DNA of 64,000 nucleotides. Source: Boothiomyces macroporosus (taxonomy: Eukaryota > Chytridiomycota > Chytridiomycetes > Rhizophydiales > Terramycetaceae). The translations under genes and the position numbers were made by a program. A model generated the notes under the pieces. The model searched no databases. It was not told the DNA's origin and was given only the letters and a program-made list of their open reading frames with translations. The stretch is from assembly GCA_027604185.1 (NCBI GenBank), contig JADGKB010000001.1, positions 186,001-250,000 of the forward strand, written 5' to 3'. Position 1 is the stretch's first letter. Each line of letters opens with the position of its first letter. This document shows, piece after piece, positions 10,286 to 21,474 of the stretch.

Positions 10286-11864
10286 ATGATTTCATTTCTG
10301 ATAGGAGTATTTGTAAATTTCATATGTATATCGCTGCGCTATATGTTTGTTGGCTATATGGCTGCAATCTTGGCGATGGTATTATTTGATCTAACGAAGG
10401 CTTGCAAACCAAAATGGACCTACCATATGCTATTAGATATCTACCACTTTACCAGTTCGATATGGTTACTGCGATATGTAAAGACTGCCCTATTTCTGGT
10501 CGTTTTCAAACTGGTACTTTTCCCTCTCGGATGCATAGTCCTTGGGTCAGCCTTTTGCTTCGAATCATTCTTTTACATGATCGGGTTTTGCATTTACAAA
10601 CTCTATCACATTACTCAATTTGCGCTTGCAGTCAGAAGTCGAGTAATTTCAGAGATGATTGTTGATTACGAGTCTCGCAGATTAGTTATGCTTTCAGACA
10701 CCGAATATCTGGGTAAACATAGCTATCATATGTTTGAATACCGAAAAGAGGACTATGCTATTGAGGAAATAGCGGAGTCAATTCTGGAATTTTTGTTTTC
10801 TGACAAGTTCCATTCAGCTCAAACCCTACGAAACCATCCTCAAGTAAGAGATGTGATGGCTATATTTATGGGCACTGATGCAAAAGTTCGCATACAGCAA
10901 CTATCGCATTCCATTGTTATGTTTTGCGAGGCGAAATCCACCTCACATTTGGATAAACTGTCTGATATGATAGTCAGTAAAGTAAGCAATCAACTTAACC
11001 TAGTACCCAGAAAAGAAATCGGTAAGGGAACAAACTCGCGGATGTCCATGGATTGTGTTTGACTTTGAAGTTTTGCTGGTGAATCTTACAAGTGCTAATG
11101 ACTCTATTGGCGGTTGTGATATTCCAAAATGCGAAAGTCCTATAGAAATGCGCAAAGTTGAGCGTGTATTATCAGATGCTACACTTTGTCAAGCAAGACT
11201 GCCGTTAAATGTACTGAGCCATTTCTCAGCATCCAGAAGTGTAGATGAAATTGATGATATTCCGTCGGGAACAACTTGCACACCTAGATCTACTCTAACT
11301 CCAGTGCGAAAACGGGTTCACTTTTGCGAATCGGTGGTCGGTAATTCTGAACATTCCGAACAAGATGAAGTCCAATCCGAAGGAACTCTTGATCAATCAC
11401 CAGTGATCAAACCTAGCTATTCGCGGCATTCGTCAGAAAGTTCAAACGAAACCCTTGCAGAGGAAGAGCTGTATGAACCAGACTTGCCTCCATTACCTCC
11501 TAGACCAAAGGCTCAAGTATGGTACATGACCAAAAAATTTACTGCTATTGATCCAGCATTAAAAGCTGGAGAAGCTACCGACTATTCTCCTTGTACTTCT
11601 AATACTGTTGATCCAGATCACATTGAAGTCACTCCAAAAGAATCACAAATACATATACCACATGTAAATACCGTTGCATCAGAAGACAATCCATTGAACG
11701 AAATGCCTTATTTATTATCGCTACCTTTCAGAGCTGCCGAAGCAACATTTGATATTGCAACTGATATGGCCGCATCAACAATCAAAACTTTGGTAATCAA
11801 GCCAGTAAAGTTTGCAACTTTTCCTGCAAGGTGGATATCCAGGAAAACATTCTGTAAATTTTGA
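10286..11864 (+). CDS. Membrane protein of unknown function with long cytosolic tail
   Basis: No family recognised. The first ~130 residues hold four or five hydrophobic segments (MISFLIGVFVNFICISL, AAILAMVLF, TALFLVVFKLVLFPLGCIVL). About 380 polar residues follow, with Ser-rich stretches and a proline cluster (DLPPLPPRPK) of the kind bound by SH3 domains; this window also encodes a membrane-SH3 protein, but any link is speculation. The two halves are in different frames and need an intron near 11020-11075: either 49 nt from a good GTAAGG donor or 16 nt ending at the same GAAG. Both keep the frame. Start chosen at the first ATG; the open frame begins slightly earlier without one. Confidence 0.6.
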
Positions 11865-11873
11865 AATAAAACT

Positions 11874-14791
11874 TTATTGCTGATTTTTCTTTTCTGCAGC
11901 TCTTTGGCGCCATTTGCCTTCACCAATAATAGGTCTGGACGGAGCATCTCCAGCTCTTGGCGGCGCGTCAGTTCTTCTTTGAGGAGGATTCTCTCCAGGT
12001 CTTCTGGATTCACCATCTCTTGCTGGAGGTCTGCTAGAACCAAATGTATTTGGTCTGCCTGGAGCAGAATCTGGAATTTTTCTTGGAGGTGGAGGATTTT
12101 CGGATCGTCTCCAAGCTGGTGTTGGAGCGGAAGGAGGTGGAGCAGAGGCTGGTGTTTCAGTTCTTCTGGATGGTTTCCAAGCACCAACTTTAGGAGCTGC
12201 CGGTGGTGCGGCTTGAGCAGCCATTTTGGCTTCAATTTCAGCTTCTCTTTCTCTTTGTTTTCTGGTTTGCTCATCAAGTTTGCGCTGTCTTTCTGCGGCA
12301 GCCTCTTCCCTGAGTTTCTTTTCTGCAGCCAATTCTATGATTAAAAAGAATATTACTTTCAGCAGCGATTCTAGCTGCTTCTTTGGCCTTTTCTTCCCTT
12401 TCCAATTTTTCCTTGTGTTCTGCAATACGTTTAGCTTTAGCGGCTTCAATCTTTTCACTCGCTTCTGCAATAAGTTTGTTGTAGTGTTCATCTCTAGCGG
12501 CAACCAAAACGGCTTTGTGAGCATTGTAATCTTCCAACATTTTGCTGACTCTTTCTTTCATTTCCATGTTCTTTTTGTATTTTTCAACAGCGGTTTCTTG
12601 AAGAGTCTTCACCTTAATTTCGTAGGCTTCTTTATCACGAATTTGCTGCTTTTCATAATCTGCAGCCAATAAAGGAATTTCCAAAAGCCTGCTTGCCCTT
12701 TCGGTGTGATCAACTTTCTTCAAAATATTCTTTGTTTTGATGGCCAATTCTCTTTTTTCTTTTTCAATTTGTTGCACTTGCAATTCCATCAACTTATTGG
12801 TGTCCAAAATTTCCTACATTTAGATTGTTTTTACATCATCTTTGATCTTGACATTCTTTTCACGAAGTTCTCCAGCAAGTTTTTCAGCCAGCTTTTGTGC
12901 TTCGGCCCTTTCAATTTCCTTTCTTTGTTGTTCCAGTCTGTCGGCAGCAAATTTCTTTTCAAGTTCTGCAAGTCTAGCAGCCTCTGCAGCTTGCAACTCA
13001 ATTGCTTTTTGCTGACGAAGACGTTCTTGATTTGCCAAGTCTTCTTCCTTCTTTTGCTTCTTTAATTCAATTAAACTCTTGCGGTACAACACCTCTCTTC
13101 TATCAGCGTCGATATTTTGAGCGGCGATTTCAAAGAGTGTTCTACGGGATTGGATAATTTCTTCTGCAACAGAAGGATTTACAACAGCAACTGCTTGTTG
13201 CAACCTTTTTGCAAATTGTTGTAGTTGCAAAATAACAGGGTCAGCAGGCAATGAGTGGAGTTTTGCTTCAATACAAGAGTCCGTCGCTTCCAAAATGTTT
13301 GAATCAAAGATCAAGGATTTTGTTTGGTGGTTGATTCTGATTGAAAATTCACCTCGTTTGCATCCATTCATTACAAAGTTTTCAATGTGATGAGCATCAT
13401 AGTTGTATGGTGCAGGGAAAGCCGTTAACTTTACCACAGTCTCGATCTTGATGGTCGAGTAAACTTGAGACAATTGCTGTAAAAGGCGAGTGAGAATGAC
13501 CTGGTGTAAAGGCTTGACGTATCTGCTGAGGTGTTCATTGCCTTTTGCTGCAAATGACTTTATAATAGGAGCAATTTTTTGACAAATAGATAAAGGATGG
13601 AATTGAACTTCCAATAATTCGTAAAGTTCCTTGATTTGAGGACTGACTTGAGAGAACAAATTCTTTGCTAAAGCATGTTGGAGAAGGCTTTCACGTGAAG
13701 GCACTTGATTGACGTGCAATAACGAAGTGAGTCTGTTATTCTTTGCCTTTTCGTCTTCAACATTTCCAGAGTTGATGATTGGGATTGCCAAGGCAGAAAC
13801 CAAGAAAGTTGAGGCAAGTCTTGAGCTAGCGTCTTGAGTTAAATCAGTTTTCTTTGCCATAATTGAAAGGTACTTGAAGAATGCAGCAGAGTGGTACAAA
13901 TAGTTTTCACCAACCATCAAAATTTTGGCAAGTTTTTCATAATAGTTGGCCATCATGTACAGTTTTGGCGCCTTTTTAGATGCTTCCAACAAGTTGTAAA
14001 TATCTTCAACAGAGCGGAACCCTTCTTGCCATAACTCCAATTCGGCAGCAGAGTTCAATTGGTTGAAACGAGTTTCCAAATGTCTGCGTAGTGTTTCTGG
14101 CTCGTTCAAATCAATTGCAAAAGGTTGATGGGCATACTTTGCAACGGAACCAATGTGCTGACGAAGAGTTTCGCACAGTCTTCGGAATTCTGTCTTACGA
14201 TCATACTTGAGGCAGAAAGCAAAGGCTTCGTTTGCAACCTCTTGATAGACACCTTCTAAACGGGCATTGTTTCTCAAGGTATCCAGTGCAGTGCGATAGG
14301 CTTCCCACAAAAATCTTAACCATGGAGTAACAACTTGTCTGTCAGTGCGATCCTTGCTTTGCTCGTTTGACAAGGTATTCATCATTAGTGATTCTGGAGT
14401 TTCGGCGGCTTCCAAGTCATCAATGTTAGTGAGGTTGATTTGATTGGCCTTCTTTTTTGCTTTCTCTAATCTGTCTTTTGCTAGCTCCAAGAATTTCTTG
14501 ATTACCAAATCAATCGTTGCGACAGTGGTGTTTTGAGCAATGTTCTTGTATTGAAACAATCCTTCTCTGGCCAACTTTCCTTTGCCAAGCAGCACACACA
14601 ATTCAATGAATTTCAACACAATTGGCTCCAGTGTAGGGAGAGGTGTAGCTCTTGCACGCTTTGAAAGAATGATTTCATGCAACAGAGTGAGTGCGGACGA
14701 ATGCTGAGATACCGCAACCAATTCTACGATTAGATTAAAGTGAACCTTCAGCTCTCTTGAGAGCGTTTTCCGGCTTTTGAAATGGTGCCAT
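11874..14791 (-). CDS. EIF3A: Translation initiation factor eIF3 subunit a
   Basis: Scaffold of the eIF3 complex on the 40S subunit. 950 aa. The start is fixed by the conserved N-terminus MAPFQKPENALKRAEEL, split by a 22-nt intron (14724-14745). The helical PCI region covers the first ~550 residues (GLFQYKNIAQNTTVATIDLV, LRFLWEAYRTALD). A very long charged helix rich in Glu, Lys, Arg and Ala follows, then a Pro/Arg-rich tail ending in GEGKWRQRAAEKKNQQ. Other introns: 12814-12834 and 12335-12356. It is divergent from the WD40 gene at 14825, with only 33 bp between start codons, and convergent with the gene ending at 11864. Confidence 0.95.
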
Positions 14792-14824
14792 AATGTGAAA
14801 AAAAAATCGAGTGAATTTGTCGCT

Positions 14825-16226
14825 ATGGAATCGCAAGAAAAAAAGGAACAACGGCTGCTGAAGCAAAAAGTAGAGATTCTGGAGAGGGAAAATTACGCAC
14901 TGAAAAAGTCTCTGTACGAGCTGAGCACCAAATATAATTCAATGAAGTTGCCGCCGTTTGCGCTTGGAGAACTTTTACATTCGCTGGATAACGTAGATAC
15001 GCTGTTTGAAACCAAAGAAGAGCTCGGGTTAAAGAAGCAGTTCTATCACAAGCAAGAATTAAAGGGTCATCAGGGAGCGGTTTATCAAGTACAGTACTCC
15101 AATTGCGGTAGATGGATATCATCGGGATCGTTTGATAGAACCGTTAGAATATGGGACCCAGCGCAATCCAAAGAGGTAAGCTACTTTTCATGAAAGCTTC
15201 ATTGCCTTACTGGTCACGCATTAAATATATCCGATCTTTCATGGTCGGATTGCTCTACTGAGCTATTGTCTGGAGGATATGATCAAACCTGCAAGACTTG
15301 GAACGTTGAACAAGGAAAAATGCTAGAGTCTTTTGATTCTGACGGGTTTGTACAGTGCGTCCAGTTCAATCCACAAGACAAGAATATTTTCTTTTCTGGA
15401 TCCTCAAGAAATATCCTTGCTATTACGGACAGGAGGCAACCAAGTTCTGCCCTGGCATTGAGGAATGACAGTATGGTTAATACCATGTAATTTTGAATTG
15501 ACAAAGATCTGTATTTCAAAACGGGATGTTTGTACTGTCTGGAGATGCAAATGGCTATATCAAAGTGTGGGATGTTAGAACAGGTACTAAATCTTTAACT
15601 GTAGGTGCATGTGTTAGCGAACATTTAAACGAACCTTCCAAGAAACCTATATCACACATTTCCACTTCATTTGCAGAAGTAGATGAAGAGCCAAGATATA
15701 TCGCTGTTAATAGTTACGATAATAGTATCTGATCCCTAACCAAAGTATTGAGAGTATACGACCGTGGCCTTTCATTTTCAAAGAACTCTTTTGAACTCAT
15801 TCATTCTCTAAAGGGACACAAGAACAAGAACTGGCCAATTCGAAGTGCATTCTACAAGACTAAAGAGCGTAAGTTTACATTAATCCAGCGATCATGTTTT
15901 CAGCAAAGACTAATGATGAAATGTTTTCAAAGTCTGAGCTACCGTCAGAGACTAGAGACCCAGTATTTGAATTGGAAAAGCAAGATACCAACCACGTTTT
16001 GGCGACAGGTTCCGCAGATCCTTTTATATATCTATTCTTGGTTGGGCAGACTGAGGTAAGCTAACAATAACGAAAGGGATCCTCTGAGATGATTCAAAGG
16101 CTTGAGGGGCACACCGATAGAGTATATGCATGTCATTTCCATCCTTCGGAGCCTCTGTTAGTATCAGGCTCTGCAGATTTCTCTGTTAAAATCTGGTCTT
16201 TAAACTGGAAAAAGAGAGCAAAGTGA
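14825..16226 (+). CDS. WD40-repeat protein with N-terminal coiled coil
   Basis: 432 aa. A short coiled coil (LLKQKVEILERENYALKKSL) precedes at least six WD40 repeats. Clear blades include ELKGHQGAVYQVQYSNCGRW...FDRTVRIWD, LTGHALNISDLSW...YDQTCKTWNVE, LSGDANGYIKVWDVRTG, and a final RLEGHTDRVYACHFHPSEP...SADFSVKIW. Such propellers act as assembly platforms; I cannot name the partner complex. Introns: 15176-15196, 15487-15506, 15725-15745, 15869-15888 and 16056-16076 (20-21 nt). Shares a 33-bp divergent promoter with eIF3a, suggesting constitutive expression (inference). Confidence 0.8.
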
Positions 16227-16728
16227 TGTAATAAATTATAGTTAATCATGTAGTAATGCTTCTATTCACACTGAGAATTTGCGGTATCGCACAGCCATGC
16301 TGTCGGTGTCATTATGACGTATTGACAGGACTGGATAGTTTAAGCATTTCCATAACTACGCATTGAGGTAGGCGTAGCTCTTTTTAGCTTTCCTTTGAAA
16401 TGGACCCCAATAGCAAAATTCCCTCGATGGTCTGGGGATTTTCGGGATTAAAGACATCAATCCTTTGATGTGAAAATAAAGCAATTTTGGGCCAGAAAAC
16501 TTCAATTTGAATGGTTGATGTTGCTCTTAAACCCAATCTTGAGCCTCCTTGTCGTGTCTCTAAATTTTTCCAAGCTCCCATTGCTGAACGAAATTGATTT
16601 CTGTCGCCCATAGAGTTTGTGGCACAAATGATCTCATGGGGCATACAACCCAAAAAGGACAAGGCAGTCGCTCTCTTTGAAATCTCTGGAATATAAATTG
16701 CAACGGAAAACTGTCCATAATTCTAAAA
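16227..16728. other. Intergenic region upstream of the SOD pair
   Basis: About 500 bp with no supported gene. A 92-codon minus-strand reading frame at 16384-16662 begins at TTG and resembles nothing. The TATA box of the first SOD gene is at its right end. Confidence 0.5.
16692..16697 (+). promoter_or_regulatory. TATA box of SOD gene 1
   Basis: TATAAA ends 31 bp before the ATG at 16729. Confidence 0.6.
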
Positions 16729-17445
16729 ATGCTTGCTTCTTCTCTCCTATTCGCTGCTGCTCTTGTCAATGCAAAGACTGCCCAAGTGCTGCTAAAGCCT
16801 GACACTACTTCCAATTTGGGAGCTAATGTAACTGGTACCATTACTTTGGAACAACCAGACAAGGACACTCAAATTAAAATCACACTCAATATCGCTGGTT
16901 TAGCTCCAGCCAGCACTCATGGATGGCACGTTCACAACTTGGCTGTGCCTGCCTCTCAAAACTGTACTGCTTCTGGTCCTCATTTCAATCCAATGAACAA
17001 AACTCACGGCGCACCTGAAGATGAAATTCGTCATTACGGTGATTTAGGAAACTTTGTTACCGATGCTGATGGCAAAGCTACCGTTACCGTTACTGACAGA
17101 CTATTATCACTATTTGGAGAAGCTCCTGTCAATGCATTGAACAGAGGGTTCGTTATCCACCAAAACAAGGATGATCTTGGAAAAGGAAACACTACTCTTT
17201 CCTCAACCACTGGTAACGCTGGTGCTCGTCTTGCATGTGGTAACATTGTAGAAGTAACCAATTCCACTGGTGGGTCTACTACAACCGTTCCAGCTGTTAC
17301 ATCTACTCAAGGGTATGTAGCTACCACTCAAGCGTCGTACCCATCTGCAAAGCCGTCAACCACTGGATATGGCTCTATCAGCTCTGCAATCACCGCTAGC
17401 GCTGCTCTCTCTTTGGCAGTCACCTTTGCAGTATTCGTTTTGTAA
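16729..17445 (+). CDS. Secreted, probably GPI-anchored Cu/Zn superoxide dismutase (copy 1)
   Basis: Dismutates extracellular superoxide at the cell surface. 238 aa, no intron. Signal peptide MLASSLLFAAALVNA, then a SOD domain at about 20-175. Copper and zinc ligands are visible: HGWHVHN, GPHFNP, HGAPEDEIRHYGDLGN and FVIHQN; the active-site Arg lies in NAGARLACGNIVE. A Ser/Thr-rich stalk and a hydrophobic C-terminus (ALSLAVTFAVFVL) fit a GPI signal. A close paralogue follows 117 bp downstream on the same strand. Such surface SODs protect fungal cells from host or environmental oxidants (family knowledge). Confidence 0.93.
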   Translation: MLASSLLFAAALVNAKTAQVLLKPDTTSNLGANVTGTITLEQPDKDTQIKITLNIAGLAPASTHGWHVHNLAVPASQNCTASGPHFNPMNKTHGAPEDEIRHYGDLGNFVTDADGKATVTVTDRLLSLFGEAPVNALNRGFVIHQNKDDLGKGNTTLSSTTGNAGARLACGNIVEVTNSTGGSTTTVPAVTSTQGYVATTQASYPSAKPSTTGYGSISSAITASAALSLAVTFAVFVL

Positions 17446-17529
17446 TTTAAACATATTAATAAAAGCATATTAATGTACCTTTGTTTTAGTAGTTTGGGGC
17501 TATCCACCCCTCAATGGGTTCACATTTGG

Positions 17530-17536
17530 TATATAA
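17530..17536 (+). promoter_or_regulatory. TATA box of SOD gene 2
   Basis: TATATAA ends 26 bp before the ATG at 17562. It lies downstream of an in-frame ATG at 17514, which argues that 17562 is the true start. Confidence 0.55.
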
Positions 17537-17561
17537 CGTTCCCAAGTTGGTTCAATCCAAA

Positions 17562-18296
17562 ATGCTTCCTGCCGCACTACTCTTGGCTTCAGCTCTAAAT
17601 GCAAAGACTGCCATCGTCCAATTGAAACCAGATTCCACGTCAAATCTCGGTGCAACAATTTCTGGTACCGTAAAATTCGAACAGCCAGACAAAAACTCTT
17701 TGATCAAGATCACTTTGGATATTAAAGGGTTGGCTGCTGGCACTACGCATGGATGGCATGTTCATAATTTGCCTGTACCTCCTTCGCAAAACTGTACTGC
17801 TGCCGGACCACATTTCAATCCAATGAACAAGACTCATGGCGCTCCAGAAGATGAAGTTCGCCACTACGGCGATCTAGGAAACTTTGTCACCGATTATAAA
17901 GGCGACGCATTTGTTGTTGCCACTGACAGACTTTTATCACTGTTTGGTGACACAGCTGTCAATGCATTAAACAGAGGTTTGGTTATTCATCAAAATGCCG
18001 ATGATTTGGGTAGAGGAAACAGCAGTCTTTCATTAACTACAGGTAATGCTGGAGGCAGACTTGCATGTGGGAATATTGTTGAAGTTACTGATAGCTATAA
18101 TACTTTGACAGGTACTTCTTCCATTGATGGCGTTACTGTTACTCAATCGGTTGCTCCTGCATATACTCTATCGGATGCACCAGTTTATATTACAACCGCC
18201 AATCAAGATTACCATTTGGTTAGCGGCGCGACTACTATCGGATCGGCTATTGCATTTGTATTGGCTTTGGGTGGGTTCTTATTAGGTATGCTCTAA
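17562..18296 (+). CDS. Secreted, probably GPI-anchored Cu/Zn superoxide dismutase (copy 2)
   Basis: Tandem paralogue of the preceding gene. 244 aa, no intron. Start chosen at 17562 because it opens a signal peptide (MLPAALLLASALNA) just like copy 1 and sits downstream of a TATA box. All metal ligands are kept: HGWHVHN, GPHFNPMNKTHGAPEDEVRHYGDLGN and LVIHQN, with the Arg in NAGGRLACGNIVE. The stalk and C-terminal hydrophobic segment (AIAFVLALGGFLLGML) have diverged far more than the SOD core, the usual pattern for surface proteins. Both copies look functional. Confidence 0.93.
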   Translation: MLPAALLLASALNAKTAIVQLKPDSTSNLGATISGTVKFEQPDKNSLIKITLDIKGLAAGTTHGWHVHNLPVPPSQNCTAAGPHFNPMNKTHGAPEDEVRHYGDLGNFVTDYKGDAFVVATDRLLSLFGDTAVNALNRGLVIHQNADDLGRGNSSLSLTTGNAGGRLACGNIVEVTDSYNTLTGTSSIDGVTVTQSVAPAYTLSDAPVYITTANQDYHLVSGATTIGSAIAFVLALGGFLLGML

Positions 18297-18323
18297 ATAA
18301 AAGAGATGTAGCAGTTTATTTAA

Positions 18324-19457
18324 TTACAAAGAGGCTACACAGACGACCGGGAACATCCCGCTTTCACCAGAATCCAAAACACCTTGGCCCCATCCGTCTG
18401 CAAATACCGACAATACGTGTATAGATTGTCCTATCTTGATTGTAAGCTCATCATCTTTAACTGCGGTATAGTCTTGAGTGACTATGGTAGAATATGCGTT
18501 CAGTTCTGTTTCTCCAGAGCTGATACTTTTTGGCTATTGTTAAATCAAAAGTACCTTTGGTGCAGATATACCAAACGCCTTTTCATCAAACGAAAAGTCC
18601 AATGGCTGCGGTTTAGTCAGAGCCTTGTCCAGATCAAGTGCTGAAAATATATCAGGGACCTTTTGCTGAATTGCCAAATTCTTTGCTTTGCGTTTGTTGC
18701 GAAGTTTGGTAAATACAAATAACCCCAATGCAATTACTACTGCCAGTATAGCAACCACAATAAGTGCGATTATCCCTGGGGCCAGTCCCTGAGATGGATT
18801 GGAGGTGGTTGTGGTTTGAGTATTAGCAACATCAGGGCTGGTGAGCGCAGAAGTTTGGGTTACATATTTACAGCACGATTCAAATGGTCTAAGAGCACAC
18901 CACTGGTTTGACAATGTGGTTGCAATTGCAGAGCTGCCAAAACCTAAATTTAAATGAAATTTACCACAGTTATTCTGTTCTGCTTGCACAAAAGAAACAC
19001 ATCCATTGCCACTATCTACCCTGCAACTAGCACTAACTGAATTAACCAAAATTTGTCTTGCCATTTGAATGTTGGTGTTGAAAGTTGGAGGGCAAAGCGT
19101 GGCATTGTTGACAGCAGTCTGTAGACTATGCTGGAATGTCGAGCAAGTATCATAGCACATTGCATACTGCCTAGTATCCGATTCCGATTTACAACTGTTT
19201 TGCGCTATTTCCAAAGTACATGTGAATGTAGTTGCGTATCTCAAGTTACCTTGAAGATCCCCGCTGGATAATAAAGTAACTAGTCCCGGACACTCTAAAG
19301 GTTTGACCAAGCTGAGCAGCATTCCATATGGCTGCACGCTTGATTCAAACGCTGTTGTAGAAATGTTGATTTGCTGATTTACAAAGGAAGAACATACTGA
19401 ATTAGAAGGAATCGAATTGCAATCGCCTCTAACTAACCCAATAAAGAATAGAATCAT
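18324..19457 (-). CDS. Single-pass membrane protein with Cys-rich ectodomain and cytosolic SH3 domain
   Basis: 370 aa. Signal peptide (MILFFIGLVRG), an ectodomain of about 215 residues with some 14 cysteines, a Thr/Ser/Pro stalk, a transmembrane helix (GIIALIVVAILAVVIALGLF) followed by basic residues, then a cytosolic SH3 domain at the C-terminus. SH3 hallmarks after splicing: ALYDY-like QDYTAVKDDELTI, GQSIHVL, DGWGQG and MFPVVCV. A 21-nt intron (18534-18554) lies just before the SH3 domain, so the domain is hidden without splicing. The layout recalls fungal membrane sensors such as Sho1, but with one membrane pass and a large Cys-rich head. The ligand is unknown. Confidence 0.8.
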
Positions 19458-19499
19458 TTATATCTAAGATGTAAGATTTTCAAAAGAGGCGATTTTCTT

Positions 19500-19646
19500 T
19501 TAGTCTTTGGTGAAACATGGGCTGATTTCGAATCCACCAGACACTAAATTAGTAAATGCCAATGGGCCAAATCGAGCAATGAATGGCGGTACAGATTCGG
19601 AAAGAGGCTTTTTGTTCGTTGTTGGTATTGAAATGTTTATTATCAT
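19500..19646 (-). CDS. Possible 48-aa small protein
   Basis: ATG ORF in the 221-bp gap between the membrane-SH3 gene and CGI121. Composition is unusual for random sequence (KPLSESVPPFIARFGPLAF), but no family is recognised and there is no TATA element. It could be the tail of a longer spliced product or chance. Confidence 0.2.
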   Translation of the reverse strand: MIINISIPTTNKKPLSESVPPFIARFGPLAFTNLVSGGFEISPCFTKD

Positions 19647-19678
19647 TCGTTAATCACCAGTGAAATTGGTGCCACATA

Positions 19679-20194
19679 TTAATATCCTTGTAGTGCTGAC
19701 GCCGCAATTACACAGCGCTCCACTTTATCAGCATCTGTTACTCCAAAAGCTTTTCTGATAAATTTAAGATCACTGTTGAATTCAAGTTCATTGTAATCCC
19801 CTTTGATGTAGTCTCTGATTTCGCTCAGTCTATCACCCTCTATAATTACTATGATTTCCCTAGTCTTTTTGCTCAGTCCAAAATGTTTAAACGCTTCGGA
19901 AATGCTTGTATTGTGCGAGAATGAGAGCAGTATTTCAGTGTAAATTGATTTCGATTTCATCTTTTTGTTCAACTGATTCAGATAAGCCTTGGTACAAGCC
20001 TGTTGGATTTGGAAGAGGGACAGCAAGTGTGTAGAATCCAAAATCGTGCAGTTTGGGAATTCAGAATCAGGTGATTTCACTAGAGCTAACAGCTCCTCCG
20101 CATTTTGAAGGTTATTGAAATAGTAGCAATGCAAACTATCATTGAGCTGGTGTAGTTTCTCGTTAACTATGACTTTGGAGAGATTTAATTTCAT
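19679..20194 (-). CDS. CGI121: KEOPS/EKC complex subunit Cgi121 (TPRKB)
   Basis: Accessory subunit of the KEOPS complex that makes t6A on tRNA; binds the Bud32 kinase. 171 aa, no intron, the usual length. Family features: NAEELLALVKSPDSEFPNC near the N-terminus, LDSTHLLSLFQIQQACTKAY, the central KSKSIYTEILLSFSHNTSI with EAFKHFGLS, and a C-terminal helix ending ALQGY. The start codon is only 12 bp from the start codon of the divergent esterase gene, so the two 5' leaders or promoters must overlap. Confidence 0.85.
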   Translation of the reverse strand: MKLNLSKVIVNEKLHQLNDSLHCYYFNNLQNAEELLALVKSPDSEFPNCTILDSTHLLSLFQIQQACTKAYLNQLNKKMKSKSIYTEILLSFSHNTSISEAFKHFGLSKKTREIIVIIEGDRLSEIRDYIKGDYNELEFNSDLKFIRKAFGVTDADKVERCVIAASALQGY

Positions 20195-20206
20195 TTTCTT
20201 GTAAAA

Positions 20207-21444
20207 ATGGAGTTGATTGCAACAGCCGCATCATTGACCCCAATAGCATTAAGGGCGCTAGTGGAGTACCAAGTAAAGGGACCAACGTTACCTTCCTGGT
20301 CGCTTAAATTCCATGTCATTTTTCATGTGTTGCGATATCTCTTGGATCAGCAGAGCAAGAACATGTTGAATATTCCTCGTGTACAGCAGTGGAGTAGAAT
20401 TCCAAATCCAAACACATCGCCTAAAGCCACTGTAACAACTGAAAAGTGCAGAATCCGCCAGGAAGCGATCGATTTCATGGTTGCAACGAGCGAGCATGTT
20501 CCTGCAAACGCAAAAAGTACAGATAGATTGATTCCTGGTGAGTGGGTTTCTGATGGAAAGAGTGCAGATCATCCGAATGTAGTGTATTTACTTCACGGAG
20601 GTATAGTAAAGCTTATATTTAGGAGCATATATGATGGGAAGTCCTCAAGTAAATTATACTAATTCAGATGGAACGAAAAATTGCTTACTATATTGCCAAA
20701 GCAGGGTCTACTAGAACATTTGCTATTGCATATCGACTTTCCCCGCAGTTTGAATTCCCTTGCGCTGTTATAGATGCAATATCCGGGTACTTGCACCTAT
20801 TAGACCTTGGATATGAACCTGGCAATATTATATTTAGCGGGAGCAGTGCTGGCGGAGGATTGGCGATGGCTACCCTTCTTGCCATTAGAGAAATGGGATT
20901 GCCATTGCCAGGAGGTGCTGCTCTAATTAGCCCCTGGGTAGATTTAGAGCATTCGTTCCCAAGCTTCACCAAAAATGAATTGACTGATTATCTACCTTCA
21001 GATCATAATTTAGCCTTTGGCGATAGGTATTTCATTCTAATACAGGAAATATCCATACGCACCAAATGAAATATTACATCACCAATATGTAAGTCCAATC
21101 TGGGCTGAGAGGTAACTAAATATAACAATAGTTTGGGGAATCTAAACCTTCCATTTCTTATTCAAGTTGGAAAGGCGGAGCGATTATACGATGAAGATGT
21201 CGAGCTAGCAAAACGACTTACAGATGAAAATCCTTATTACGGCGCGATACTTGAAGCATACGAGGAGCAAGTTCATGTATTTCATTTGTTCCATTTCCTC
21301 CCTCAATCGCGACTTGCTTTTGAGAGGATCGGTCAGTTTGTAAGAAACACATTTCTGGGATTGAAATTTACTCCTGCGGTTGTTACTGTAGACACGCGCT
21401 GTGTAATCAAAGGGGAACAGGAGCAAGTCTTGGCTAAATTATAG
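20207..21444 (+). CDS. Alpha/beta hydrolase, hormone-sensitive-lipase type esterase
   Basis: Predicted carboxylester hydrolase. 385 aa after removing four introns (20601-20622, 20648-20666, 21027-21045, 21112-21131). N-terminal GPTLPSWSLKFH is typical of fungal HSL-like esterases. The oxyanion-hole motif HGGAYMMG is created by splicing the first intron. The nucleophile elbow is SGSSAGGG, and a later DEDVELAKRL and HVFHLF region carries the likely acid and His of the triad. No signal peptide, so probably cytosolic or lipid-associated. Substrate cannot be told from sequence. Confidence 0.85.
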
Positions 21445-21474
21445 CTTGTCCGAAAATAAAAAGATTTTGATTTC

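Noticed and set aside
11877..13065. Long plus-strand ORFs rich in Ser, Phe and Trp opposite eIF3a
   Set aside because: Shadows of the Glu/Lys/Arg-rich coding strand of eIF3a.
16384..16662. 92-codon minus-strand frame upstream of SOD copy 1
   Set aside because: Begins at TTG, has no recognisable features and lies in promoter sequence.
17514..17561. Upstream in-frame ATG of SOD copy 2
   Set aside because: It precedes the TATA box and would put a non-signal sequence before a clear signal peptide.
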